64,000 nucleotides of DNA from Reticulitermes speratus (Eukaryota > Arthropoda > Insecta > Blattodea > Rhinotermitidae). The notes beneath the pieces are model-generated. The model saw only the letters and a list, made by a program, of their open reading frames with translations, was not told the DNA's origin and did not search any database. The translations under genes were made by a program, and so were the position numbers. Shown here in pieces: positions 33,961-47,300 of the stretch (position 1 is the first letter of the stretch; every line of letters starts with the position of its first letter). The DNA lies in the NCBI GenBank assembly GCA_021186555.1, contig JAJKFL010000012.1, forward strand, positions 1,860,001 to 1,924,000. Direction: 5' to 3'.

Positions 33961-35149
33961 TGCCATATTCTAGGCATGCCAAAAACACAAGTGGGAGGAG
34001 ACACTTGTACTTAATGAGACATTACTCAACAATTGCATGTGCTGCATCATTGTTCCGAGCTGGAAATGATAGTGCATACTATCTATGCGTAGTGGTAGAA
34101 GTTTGTGCTGGCAGCAGTAGTGTCGCCTAATGGTCAGTCTGGAAATTAATTATAGCACATTGGGAAAAATTTTAGAAGTTTCAACTGAATGTCTTTATCA
34201 CCTTACAATGACAGAAATGCCATGGCATGGCCTGTCCTCAGGTTGCAGATGGAAGAGAGAACTTCCAAACATGGAGGGTAGCTGTGAATATGTTGAATGA
34301 GGTTTGTTCTAGCTTGGAACACAACTTTAATTCTGTGTTTATGACAGCATGTTCTGCCTGTCACTGTTGGCAATCTTAAAGTCAGGAACAGATTAATAAC
34401 ATATAGAAGAAATGAGATGTCATTCTCTTCACACTGCAATATTGTATACATATGATGCTTTTTTTATATTAAGATTGTATGTTCATCATTTACTTTAAGG
34501 TAATTGTTATGGTTTTTATTGTTTCTGTGTCATATTTGTAGAATTTAATGTAATTAACAACAGTGTAATTGTACAAGTTCAACATACAAACAGTAATGAA
34601 CTGTAATTCATGTAAAAATAAGTGAACATATTCACTGTATAACAGTGCTGTGTAAAGAGGATGAGATCTTAGTTCCTCAGGTAACATGAAGTGTAAATAT
34701 ATGTTAATGTTGTACAGGAGTATCAGTATGAGCTGTCTCACTGCTGGTACATACCGGTCTGTCATGTTGCAAAGCATACACTCAAATATCTTAAAAATAG
34801 AAGGTATTCAGATATGACTGCAACTAGCCACATGCCTGTATAAAAGTTGATTTTGCAGCTGTAGGATGTAAACTGGGATAATCTGTCAGATAGTGTTGTG
34901 GTTTGTTACCCTTTGCAGTCTTACATGTAGATACCAGCATTTCATAGGCATATACCACCACAATTTTTGAGTAGTGTCTCGGTGTTCATGATTATTTGGA
35001 CTGATAGATCTGTGATGAACCTCACAATCCATTTTCAATATATAATTCCTGTTTGGTTCCAAGAAACACCAGCATTGAGGGTTCAGAATAGCCTCTGAAA
35101 ACATACATAACGCATGAAAATATATTTTTAACTAAAGTACAAGCACTTT
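33961..35149. other. Intergenic, nothing recognised
   Basis: Between RpL18a and SON; AT-rich, with short non-conserved ORFs only. Confidence 0.4.
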
Positions 35150-35340
35150 GGAAACATAAAATATGTTAAGTGATTGAAAGAGTTTCATTCCATAAAATGT
35201 GGAAGCAGTGAACCTCACTTAATGAAAGCCTGAGCTGAGAGCCATCTGTGCAATACCAGGAGAGTGGGGGAAGCCAACTTGGTGTCGTCATTCCAATTTA
35301 TTGGAACAAGTCGTGTGAAATCGCCTGCTGATTCGGTGCA
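35150..35340. repeat. Interspersed repeat shared with 45245-45460
   Basis: Shares GATTGAAAGAGTTTCATTCC, AGCAGTGAA...CTCACTTAATGAAAG and TGAGCTGAGAG..ATCTGTGCAATA with 45245-45460 (SON intron 4). The class is unknown. Confidence 0.65.
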
Positions 35341-37599
35341 GTAGTCCAGAGGAACTGAGAACTCAAGGTAGCGTGTTCTTCTGTATATTTATATACAACA
35401 CTACAAGGTGTCACAAACCATAAGACAAGACACAAGTTTTGAGGTTCCCATTGCACTGAATATGAACATGGGTGTCTTGTGAATGATGCTGTGTTTGGTA
35501 AGAAGGTACCATGTTTTGGGGTGATTATGCCTCTTACTGCCTTTAATATGACGGTAGCAAGTTCGCCAAAACATTTGTACTTTTTTACCCAAGTAGATGG
35601 TCTGACATCCAGAAGACACTAATCTTGGTAAGGCCACAGTCTGAACACTCCTAGCATATATGCATGTGTGCACACACATACATATGCATTCAATGGATAC
35701 AGAATTTAGTCTGAGTGACAGTAGGATATAGAATAAGTCATACAAACAACTTGCACAGAACTAGTACGAAACAAAAATACAAGTATTTTACAAAGTATTC
35801 AAATACGGCAGCTGGTAACAAGATGGAGTTATTTTTGTACATTATAAATTCAAGCAAAAGGAATATGTGTACTGGAGTGTCTTTGTAATGCCACATTACA
35901 TTGACTGTTTACATGCGTAATAGTTCTGGTGTGTACATGGTAAACTACTGAAAGTTGTGATGGAAGCATAGTATGCAATATTCTGAAAATGTGAAAGTTT
36001 AGCAACTCATCTGTGAAGGTGGTACTTATTGCTTGTATTAATATTGTGTACAGCTGAATTTGTTTGAAATTTTTCTTGGTTAGTTAGAGTGAAGTTCATT
36101 AATGAATATATTCATTCACATGGAAGAGATAAAATTTCTAATCTCTCAAACTGACTTCTGGGTGTCTTAATCAATTTTGTACCAACTATGGTTCAAAGCA
36201 TCATCTTTTGTACCTTTTTAATGTTACATAAATAGCCAGCAACGTATGTGGATGAACTGCACTACATTTTGGGCCTATGTATGATTCATTGTCTTGCTTT
36301 ACAGGAGGGATATTGTCAGTACCTAGGTTCCTTGGGGAACAGGTTTGTTAGTAACGATGACTTCTATGAGAGGGGAATTGAAACCAGCTGATATTTAAAT
36401 ATGTTGCATGTTAACAGTGGTTAAATTGAAATCATAACTCCGTAGAGCACAGTCTGTCCTGAGAAGTTAATACTTCCTCCTGTAGTGAAGAAAGCCCTTG
36501 CATTTTATGAAACCCATGGATTCATAGCCGTAATTGCCAGAGCCTGGCTTCTGTCCCTATCCTGACCCAGATGAATCCAATACATGCCCTTTCTTCCTAT
36601 TTTTTTAGATTCATTTTAAATCTCAACGATGTCTAGCTCTTCCAGGTGGTCTGATTCCTGCATATTTTGCAACATAAGCCCCGTGTGCCTCACACCCTTT
36701 GCACCTCTACCCAGCCTTGTAGTATGTTTTGTACTTCAGGTTGATAACAGCACGTTTAATCGCATAATTTTATTCTCATAATTCATGATCGGTGACACAG
36801 CATCAATAGGTTACTTTTGTTTACTTAGGAGGCAAAAAAATAAAGAACGTAATTACAGCAAGGATAGAGATTTCAGGTTATGAGACATAACTTTCTGTAT
36901 CCTTTGCTTCTTTCGGTCACTTGTGATAATGGGACTGAATACTACGTGAAACAGGATTATATGTTCGTACTGCGTGTTTTAAACTCGGTACCGCACTAAT
37001 ATTGGTGTGCGGTTTACATCACGCTTGTTAGAAGCTAGCCACTAGTTAATAATTTTTTGCCGGATCGTGTGTATGCCTAGTATTTTCAATTCTATTGTAT
37101 CATATTTTAATCTATTCTATTCTATATGCATAAGGGATCTTATGTATATAAACAAAAGTAACTGGAATTCATGTCCGAATATAAAATAAAAAGCAACGTA
37201 TTTTTAACAGATAGTTTAAATTTATGTTCAGGATATTCATTGCCCGTATTGTGGTAGCACTGAAGAGTACTGAAGTAGGTTGTGTGTAATCTGTGCTGTG
37301 GATCAGCTTATGTCTGTCGTCGAGTATAATGTGTCGCCATGCTGGTGCCAGTTTTAGTAACGTTTCGCATTAGTGTGTGAGTGGCGGCATACTCAGTGAC
37401 TGTTTTTAGAAATGTATTTGTATTTTCGTACACAAATGTAGAAATATAATTTATGTGGATAGTTCAAACACAGTACAAACACAAGATTCATGTATTGGTG
37501 GGATGGGTGTTCATACATTTGTGTTATTTGTAATTTCTAAACTAATCGCCGGGGTGTTTTGATTCAAACCATTGGCAGCAATCGGGGCTAATTTCGACA
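35341..37599. other. Intergenic and presumed SON promoter region
   Basis: No ORF or repeat recognised. The SON promoter and 5' UTR should lie in the right part (about 37250-37599); no core element can be assigned. Confidence 0.4.
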
Positions 37600-38350
37600 A
37601 TGGCAACAAGCAATGGATCAGCTTCAGTAGACAATAATACATCCATCAAAGAAGAAGAAGAAGAAGAAGTTTGTGTTCAACAGGAATTATTGGATTTGAA
37701 CACTATCTTAAATAAGGTTGACACTGTAAGCGTCAATGAACCAGATATTCCAACCAAATCGTCGACTGAAATACTGTCCGAGTTGTTTGGGGCTTTCAAT
37801 GCTGAGCCACCAAAAATCACTGAAAGTGTGGAACAGATCGGTGAAAATGGAGATGGTGTTGCAGGGCGAAAGTCTGCAGAAGAAGAAACTCCTTCTCGAA
37901 AGAAAAAGAGCAAAAGGAGCAAAAGTAAAAACAAGCACAAGGATAGAAAGCACAAGAAGAAGACAAAGTCGAGCAAGAAGGAGGGGAATAATGGAGACAG
38001 TAAGGATGCTAGTGGTGGCGTGAGGAAATCAAAGCACCCAAATGAACGCAAGAAAAAGAAGAAGTTGAAATACAGCAGTACAAGTGAACCAAAACTTATG
38101 CCAACAGTGGATCCTGTGTCCATTAAGGTCACCAGTGCTGGAAGCAACAATGCTGAGAGAACAGTGGAGGTTTCGTCTGCAGAGCCAGTCAGTGATACAG
38201 CCCCTCACTCAGCCAAAGATTCTGGTGTACCGGTCACGCCTGAAGAGCCTGATGTGGGGTCTCAGAAGCAGACTGCTAGCTCACAAGTTGCTGAAACCGA
38301 AGCTAAGGATGGGATGCTGCCTGCTGTTGCACATCCCAAACAGACGACAG
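37600..38350 (+). CDS. Son: SON exon 1
   Basis: ATG at 37600 (MATSNGSASVDNN), then an EEEEEE run, a Lys/Ser/Arg-rich nuclear-localisation stretch (RKKKSKRSKSKNKHKDRKHK) and a Ser/Pro/Glu-rich tail to PKQTT. Donor ACAG|GTAAGC, phase 1. Confidence 0.93.
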
Positions 38351-41300
38351 GTAAGCAGCCTAGACACATTCTTTCACCACATAGAAAGTTCCAGCCATTT
38401 AGTGTATACTTTACAGTATATATAAGGAAGTGAAGATGGTTTATTGCTGATTAGGGCGCTGGTGTTACTGGTTCCGTTCACATTGTATTTTAAGTGCAGA
38501 ATATGATTTAGTTGCCCTGCTGTGCAATACTCATGGGCAGTTTATATGTCATAGTACTGTTTACTGCTTACATTTCATTGGCATAAGTTAGGGGACTCAA
38601 AACTTGGTTTTATTCTATTTTCTTCACATGCAGGGTGTAGATAGTTGACAATCACTGTACAGGCACTCCTTGATATATATGAGTCCAAGAATGTGAGCAT
38701 AACATGAGGCTTTACAGAGGTCCAGATCTTAATTGACTCTTGATTGACTCCCCACAAGACATGGAAGGTAGACTTGTCAGTACACTGACTACTTGTGCAC
38801 TGTCCAGTGTATTTGCAATTTGTGGATGCACATATGAATAGATTTTTGCAGGCTGTGCATGAATTATTCTCAGATGCAGTCTGCATCACCATCATCTGTG
38901 CTCACACACCTGGATCGTATCTGCCAAAGGGCACTTCCAGTCTCCATGAATGTCTTGTGCCACTCATGCATCCATGGTGTACTTCGTGATATCCTTCAGT
39001 ATTTTGCTTGAAAATTACTTTGTATCTGAAGGTCTAATCTGGTCTCAATGAATCATACCTCACACTGAGCCTTCTCTTCAGGTGTTTAAATTTTCAGTTT
39101 AGTTGTAATAAATAAAAGTAATAAATCTTATAGTAAATAAATAAATAATAAAGGGTGGGGCACGGGAACCAAGTGTTTTTGGAATGGGTAGTACTCGGCC
39201 ATTAGAAAGGGAGGGGCGTGTGCGGCAGGTGGCATTCCATTCCTTGGCTCATAGCATTTCACTTTCAGTTGCCATCATGGAGCCATGGAAGCTAGAACAC
39301 CGCATGTTCGCGTATGATTGTTTTGTTAGGAGTGGCGAGTCGGTGACCGCGGTTCAGCGTGCGTTTCGCCGCAGATTCAATATTCATCGAAATGATTCTG
39401 TTCCCGCTCATGACACAATCTTACGTTGGGTTAACAATCTTCGAACAGGAGGCTCAATAATGAAAAAAACACCGCCCGGCCCCCAACGTACTGTGCGTAC
39501 TCCAGAGAACGTTGAAAGGGTCAGACAAGCGATGTTGCAAAGCCCAGGCCGCTCTGCTCGGAGACATTCAGCTGCGCTTCGAATCAGCAATCGTACTGTA
39601 AGACGGATTTTGTCCACATGTGATTTATTTCTATGGGGGTACCTCAAGTCACGTGTCTACGAGGACATGCCCCGTACATTAGATGAATTGAAGGAAGCGA
39701 TCCGTCAACAAATCACCAAAATCAACAGAGATATGCTGGAAAGAGTGGAGGCCAATTTTCTTGAACGCCTTCAACAATGCGTCAACGAAAACGGACATCA
39801 CATGCCAGATTTAATTTTCCGTTCATGATTATTATGAAATGCTATGTTCTTACAAATGTTGTTCTACCAATAAATTTTTTTTACAGCAAAAACTAACGAT
39901 TTTCTGATTATTCCAAAAACACTTGGTTCCCGTGCCCCACCCTGTACAAGTAATTTATGGAGTGGCTTTACTGTGTTCAAAAAAGTATGTTATATGATGT
40001 GACCACATTCAGAACCTATGTTAACTCAGAATTATGAAGGTTTTATGTGGACAGTTGTACATCTTTATTGGCAGGCATTACGTAGTTACATAGTGATGGT
40101 TGTCATCAGGCCACATTACAAACATGAGTATCTTCTTTTAGAACTTTATATACGTGTTTGCTTTTTAATTAATTGTCTAAGTTATTGTATGCAACTATAT
40201 ACACATACACATACATAAACATATTGTACAGTAAAATGATAAAGTTGTCCCAGTGCGTGCCGTGAAGGCATGTAGGCGGAGGAAGGGTATAGCTCCACTC
40301 ATTGCAGATGGAATTGAGTGGTCACCTTCAAGCTACAGCTGCTTTACCTCCCAGGATAATAACCCTGGTACCCACTGAATAGGAAGCTGGGTGACTGCGA
40401 ATTGGTCTAAAGCCCTGATCTACGTTTCTGTCAGGGTAAGAAAGAAGAACGAAGCTGGAGTGACTAATCAAGATGCTGTCAGTAAGTGAACACTGTAGTG
40501 GCTGTTAGTAGGACGATTATGAATGGTGACTTGGGAACAAGATGCAAGGAAGTGGCCGTGGCCTAATCAAGGAACGATCCCAAGAGAACTGCAGTGAGGA
40601 TAGGCGGTGATGTGGCCAAGACTCAAACCAGGCACCTCCAAGATATAGGTGTAGAATGGTACTACTATACCAACATGTTTAATTCCAATTTGTGTCACAG
40701 TGGAAGAAATTAATAATAAAATTGCAAGCTGTGTCCACATGTACAGTGGAGTGATGAAGTTCGTGCAATGGCACTGCACAGAGGAATGTTTGGAAACGTC
40801 CCTTACTTACCAGCCTCACAGAGATGGACAGGTTGGCCATAAAAAAGCTTTCTAACCAGTACCATCTGTATGTTCCAGATACAAAGATGGACAGTTTGGT
40901 CACAGTTGAGCTGTCTTTCTGGTAACGCTGTCTGTACATTCCAGACACAAAGGTGGACAGGTTGGCTACATGCAGACACTCTTCCTAACCAGCACTGTCT
41001 GTATGTTCCAGACACAAAGACATCAGAGTTGGCCACAAACAAGCTGTCTTTTTAACCAATACCATCTATATGTTCCAGACACAAAACCCAGGCCAGGGCC
41101 AGGTAAGATTGTAATCAAGAACCTGAAGTTCAGCTCTGTGTACGAGGAGACAGTGCGGCAGGTAGAGGAGCAGGCGAAGCGCAAGGCAGAACAGTATGAA
41201 GAAGGAGAGCTGTCTGAGGACAGCAGCGAACACAAGGAGACCGTGCCAACTGACGATGATACTCTGGTGATGAGTCCAGGTATTCGTCTTGAAGTTACAT

Positions 41301-44300
41301 ATTTAGACATGTTTGCGAAATGATGCGAAATGTGACTGTTACCTTCATCATGTCATATCTGTCCATTTCTTTGTTTGCCTGCATGCAACAACTTGTCTCC
41401 CACCAGGTGGCTTTTTGTGAAATTATATATATGGGATTCTTATGAAAATTTGTTGACATATTGCAGTTGTGGTTAAAATCAGACAAAAGTAACAGACACT
41501 TTCTGAAGACCTACATGTGTTTTAATATTTGGCTGCTGCTGGTTTCTGTAATCAAGACAGACTGTGCTCTGTGAGGCAAGAAGTGTGACTGAAGGAAGAG
41601 CTGAGCGTCGAGCATCCACCACGATTGATTGTAAACACTGAGATGGCATGTGAGAGATACTGACTAAGAGCTCCCTGGTTATGATAAATCGATGATGATC
41701 AGTTGTATGTCTGTTATCGAGTTATTTAGGAACCGTGCAGTGCGAGTTGAAAACACCCAATTTTTTTCTGGGGATCATGCACAAGTCTAATATCCAGGAC
41801 AATAACAGAGAGAATGTGTCAGAAGTGTTAATGATCTGCAAATGTTTTCTAACTTGTTTGTATTAGATTCCTCATGTGGTCGCTTTTCTTCTGTTTTCTG
41901 CCTCAAATTTGATATGCATTATTATCCCTACCCTGCATACTAGATGCTCATCCCATCCAATATGTGTTATTTGATCATCCTAATAGTATTTGGTAATGAG
42001 TACAGACTGTGAAGCTTTTTGTCATTTAGTGGGAGCCAGGCTGTTGACTGCACAGTCTGGCGGTCGCACAGTGGTGTTGCTAGAGACTCAAGTCTTTTGT
42101 GATACGATGCAGTGTCATTGAACTGCCTGATCCTGAAGATGCAGGCATCATGATCCTTTGAAACACACTGATGCAGTGTCATATCTCAGAAGACTTCAGT
42201 CCCTGGAAGAGTAAGATCTTTCTGTTTTCCAAAACATCCACACTGGCGCTAGGGCCCACCCAGTGCCTCCTGTTCAGTGGATACCGGCAGTTCTTTCCCT
42301 GGTGGTAAAGTGGCCAGGGCATCTCCATGTACCGCTGAGGTTACGAATGAGTGGAGCTATACCGCTACATCTGTAAATCTTTATGGTGTGCACGGGGACA
42401 ACTTTACCTTTACCTGTACCTTTACCTTTACGTTATCATGCATTTTTCTCAGCCACTCCATCAGAGGCAGCAGCCACAAGTAACACACTAGAGAGTCTGA
42501 GGTGCTGTCAGTGAGAAATAGGGTGAATTGTGCACGTGTTTGTGACAGGGTAGCATATGGTTATAGAGGGTGGTGAATAAATTGGGATGGTAGTGGGAGG
42601 GACCTCAGTGTACCATTTGGGAGTGAAGAGTCCTAGTTATTTAATTTCGTTTAAGTTTGACACTTTATTTGTGTTTTTGTTCATAGTACTTCTTCACCTG
42701 CCAGCCAGTATACTCAGGTCCTTTCCACTACCCTCATTTCCAGCACCTATGTATTGCACCCTGAAGATGAAGGTACTAATGGTTTAAATGTGAGGAACTG
42801 CTTGCCCAGCCACACAGCATCACATCTAATGTAGTTCTTGTGTACCCATGTTTGCTACATGTCTGTCTCATCTTAGCTTCATTCTTTGTTCAGAACGCAG
42901 TCCTAGTCAAGACAAGGAGAGCAAGCACGTGCATTCTCGGAAACACACCACCTCAGATGACAAGCGTCATCACCGCCGCCATCACCGTCACCACAATCAC
43001 CGTCACAGGTATGCAAGTTGGCGCAAACAGCCAACAAGGGGAGATGGTCATGACTAATATTTGCTGTAAGAAGTTAGTTTCTCTGCAAACTGAACAATGG
43101 ATCACTGAATCAAATTCTCAGGCGCCATCTAATCACAGATGCAGCAATTTGTGTCATCTATAAAACATAGTCTGTTATATAAGTGTACACCAGTCAACTA
43201 TATTTACAATAATTCCCTTTCTCCTCAAAACTCTGTGTAATTCTCTTCATTTGGTTTTCCCATTTTCCTTTTTATCTCGTGTACAAATTCACCAAAGTTT
43301 CTTAATTCTGTAATCCTGGTAGGTACAGCTAACTAATTACTTATATGTGTGTTTCTTCATTTATATTAAGACATTTGCTGTTCAAATCCTTCCATCTCTG
43401 CATTTTTGTACCTTGCAAAGATACGTGTAGACTGTTCTGTTCTCTTCTGCTGCGCGTAGAGGACACGTTCCCTGTGCTACTGTTATAGCTGTTGTAAGCA
43501 TTGACTCATTCATTTTGTAAAAATGTGTAATGTTTACAGACTTTTCTCCTGTCTCATGTCATTTAATAATTTTTGCTTTGCCTTTCACAGTTATATCACG
43601 CCCCTTCTTGCCTCTCATGCTACTTTTCCATACATGATGAGTATTTATATTTTGTTTATGAAGAGTGGTGTATAGATACAGTATTGAGATACATCATTTG
43701 TCAAAATGGCAAAAGTGGTGCTGCCAGTGGAGCATCAGCGTACTAGTGTGAGATGGTCACCACCTCGCTACATGCCAACGGTAGGCAATGTCCAGGGAAT
43801 ACGTGGGGGGGGGGGGGGGGGCTGGTAGGCGGAACTTCAGAAATAACGTCAGATGAGTAAATTGAATATCCAACAAATAAATTTATTATAATATGAATAA
43901 TACAGCAGTAATCGAATACTTGCAGTTCTCTGTTGGAACACACACACACTCACACATGACACAAACACAAGAATGACTGGACTTCAGCGTAATACACCAC
44001 AAGCAACATAGGAAGGCTCCAAACTCCTTACAAATACAAAGTAAAATACGTGTATGGTGTTGCCAGGAGCATAACCAACAAAAGACAGAACACCGTACAA
44101 CAGCAGCAAGGGCCTGGTACTCCAATCACACAAGCAATTCCCAGTCCAAGACACTTGCTAAGTTGGAGGCTGTCCACAGAGTCAGTTGCTCAACTAGTGG
44201 CAGGTAGTATTAAAGCGTAGGTTGGTGTGGAGGTAAAGTAAGGAAAGAAAAACAGAGAACATTATAAGCAAGATGGCCACTGGGCATGAGTGCTGGTATA

Positions 44301-47300
44301 TGGCACAAGTATGCCATCTGTTGAGCAGCAGTGGAGCTAGTGATCGAGTTTTAAACTATTAAAAATTGCGTGGAAAGCAGTTTAAATGTAAACACTAACA
44401 TAACATAACATAACATAACATGAATATGTGTTCAGTAAACATATGTCATAACATAACATACGATATTATAATGTGTTATATTGTATGGTTAAACCTTCTA
44501 CATCTGATACTACTGACCGTAGAAGTTGAAGTGACCAAACAATTTAAGTTAAATAAAAACACTTATGTCTGTGATTCGACGTGTTCATGTTACTTCAACC
44601 CGTGTAAGTCACAGACTGTGTAACATCAAAACATTTTGAGTTTCTTACAGCAGTACACATTAACATTAAGCTCTGATGCCCTGTAGCCTGGTAGGCAGGC
44701 ACCTGAGTTTTGGAGGATCCTGCAGCTTTCATTTTGATGAAAGAAAATTTGAACATGGAGAGAGCATGTTCCTGTCTCCTAGAAGGCCACATTCATGTGC
44801 TGTATCTTGTTTGGCAGAGTGTAAGTAAGATGATGGCTTTGCAGGAGTCCGAGTCAGAAGCAGAGACATAGTAGGAGTCAGAGTCGGAGTCGGTCACGTG
44901 ACAAGTACAAGAGGAGCCACAGTAGTAACAGGAACGACGGGCATCATAGTCGTCACAGCAGGAAAAGGAGTCACAGTCAAGACAGCACCAGCACCAGTCA
45001 TGAACGCCACAGGAAGAGGAGGAGTCAGAGCAGCAGCAGGAAGCGAGCACGACGATCACGTTCTCGCTCAAGGCACAGGTACTAATGCACGCTGAAGATT
45101 TTGTACTTTTATTTTGTCATCTCTTGCTGCCTCCAGTTTGCCTTATTGCATGTTTTATGAAACCAGAACCTTTACATCTGTCTTGCCTCGCCAAGGTACA
45201 GTGCAGGCTCCATAGATTACTTTTAATAAATGTACCAACACCTTTTGGAACATACATTAAGCGATTGAAAGAGAGTCTCATTCCATAAAGCATAAAAGCA
45301 GTGAATGTCATCTAGTGAAAGACGGCAATTGACTGAGCTGAGCGTGATCTGCGCAATAGCAGAATATTGGTGGAAGCTGACATGTCAGCCACGTGGTCTC
45401 ATCCCATTGAAAGGTCAGAACGAGGGTGTTGAAATCGGTTATCATGAATGGTCGAAATCATGAACATGGAGACTCTGCTGTATGCACTTTCATTTGAGTT
45501 AGTGTCTTATAGTGTCTTGGTGCTCATTCTTACAAGTTTCAGTTCCATTAACATTGCTACATAAGAACTGTTACTTCTGTTAAACATGTAATTCTGTTAA
45601 TTACTAGATCAGACATTTTGCAGGCACCAGGTACTTGAATACAGTGCAGCAGTACATTAGCTATTCATAGCAAGCCTTTGATTCAGTTAGGAGGCAGGTT
45701 TTGCACAATATTCACGTTGAGTTTTATGTAACTAGTCGTGTTAATTGAAACATGTTTAAGTGAAACCCATAGTTCAGTCTGTATAAGAAAACATTTGTCT
45801 GATACATTTCCTATTCAGAAGGGTCTGAAGCAAGATGTTTATTGCCATTGCTTTTCAGCTTTACTTTAGAATATGCCATTAGGAAGATCCAAGCAAACCA
45901 GGAGGGGTGAAATTGGGTGGACACTCCAGCTTGTGGTCTGTGTTGTTGATACTAATTGGGTGGGACACTCCAGCTTGTGGTCTGTGTTGTTGATACTAAT
46001 TCACTGGGTGGAAATGTCAGTGCTATAAGGGCAAAAAACAGAAACATTATTACTTACTGTAACGTAAGGAGATTGGAGTAGCAGTAAATGCTAAGAAAAC
46101 TAAGTACATGCTCATGTCTAATGAACAGAATGCAGGACAACACTACAACATGAAGATAGCTAATAAATTTTTTGGCAATGTGGCAAAGTTCAAATATTTT
46201 TGGATGATGCTGACAAATCAAAATCTCATTCACAAAATAATTAAGGTCAGTGTGAGGTCTGAAGTTCTGACAGCAGTGTTGAGTCACAGAGTCACATATT
46301 CTGGGGTGTGTTGCTGTGTCAACATGGCACTATGTCAGCATGGCGCTGCGTCAACATGGCACTATGTCAGCATGGCGCTGTGTCAATATGGCACTATGTC
46401 AGCATGGCGCTGTGTCAATATGGCATGCTGTCAGCATGGTGCTGTGTCAACATGGCACTATGCCAGTATGGCGCTGTGTCAACATAGCACTATGTCAGCA
46501 TGCGCTGTGTCAATATGGCACTGTCAGCATGGTGCTGTGTCAACATGGCACTATGTCAGCATGGCGCTGTGTCAATATGGCACTGTCAGCATGGTGCTGT
46601 GTCAACATGGCACTATGTCAGCATGGCGCTGTGTCAATATGGCACTGTCAGCATGGCGCTGTGTCAATATGGCACTGTCAGCATGGTGCTGTGTCAACAT
46701 GGCACTATGTCAGCATGGCGCTGTGTCAATATGGCAGTCAGCATGGTGCTGTGTCAACATGGCACTATGTCAGCATGGCGCTGTGTCAATATGGCACTGT
46801 CAGCATGGCGCTGTGTCAACATAGCACTATGTCAGCATGGCGCTGTGTCAATATGGCACTGTCAGCATGGTGCTGTGTCAACATGGCACTATGTCAGCAT
46901 GGCGCTGTGTCAATATGGCACTATGTCAGCATGGCGCTGTGTCAATATGGCATGCTGTCAGCATGGTGCTGTGTCAACATGGCACTATGCCAGTATGGCG
47001 CTGTGTCAACATAGCACTATGTCAGCATGGCGCTGTGTCAATATGGCACTGTCAGCATGGTGCTGTGTCAACATGGCACTATGTCAGCACGGCGCTGTGT
47101 CAATATGGCACTATGTCAGCATGACACTGTGTCAATATGGCACTATGTCAGCATGGCGCTGTGTCAGTATGACACTGTCAGCATGGTGCTGTGTCAATAT
47201 GGCACTATGTCAGCATGGCGCTGTGTCAATATGGCATGCTGTCAGCATGGTGCTGTGTCAATATGACACTAAGTCAGCATGGCGCTGTGTCAATATGGCA

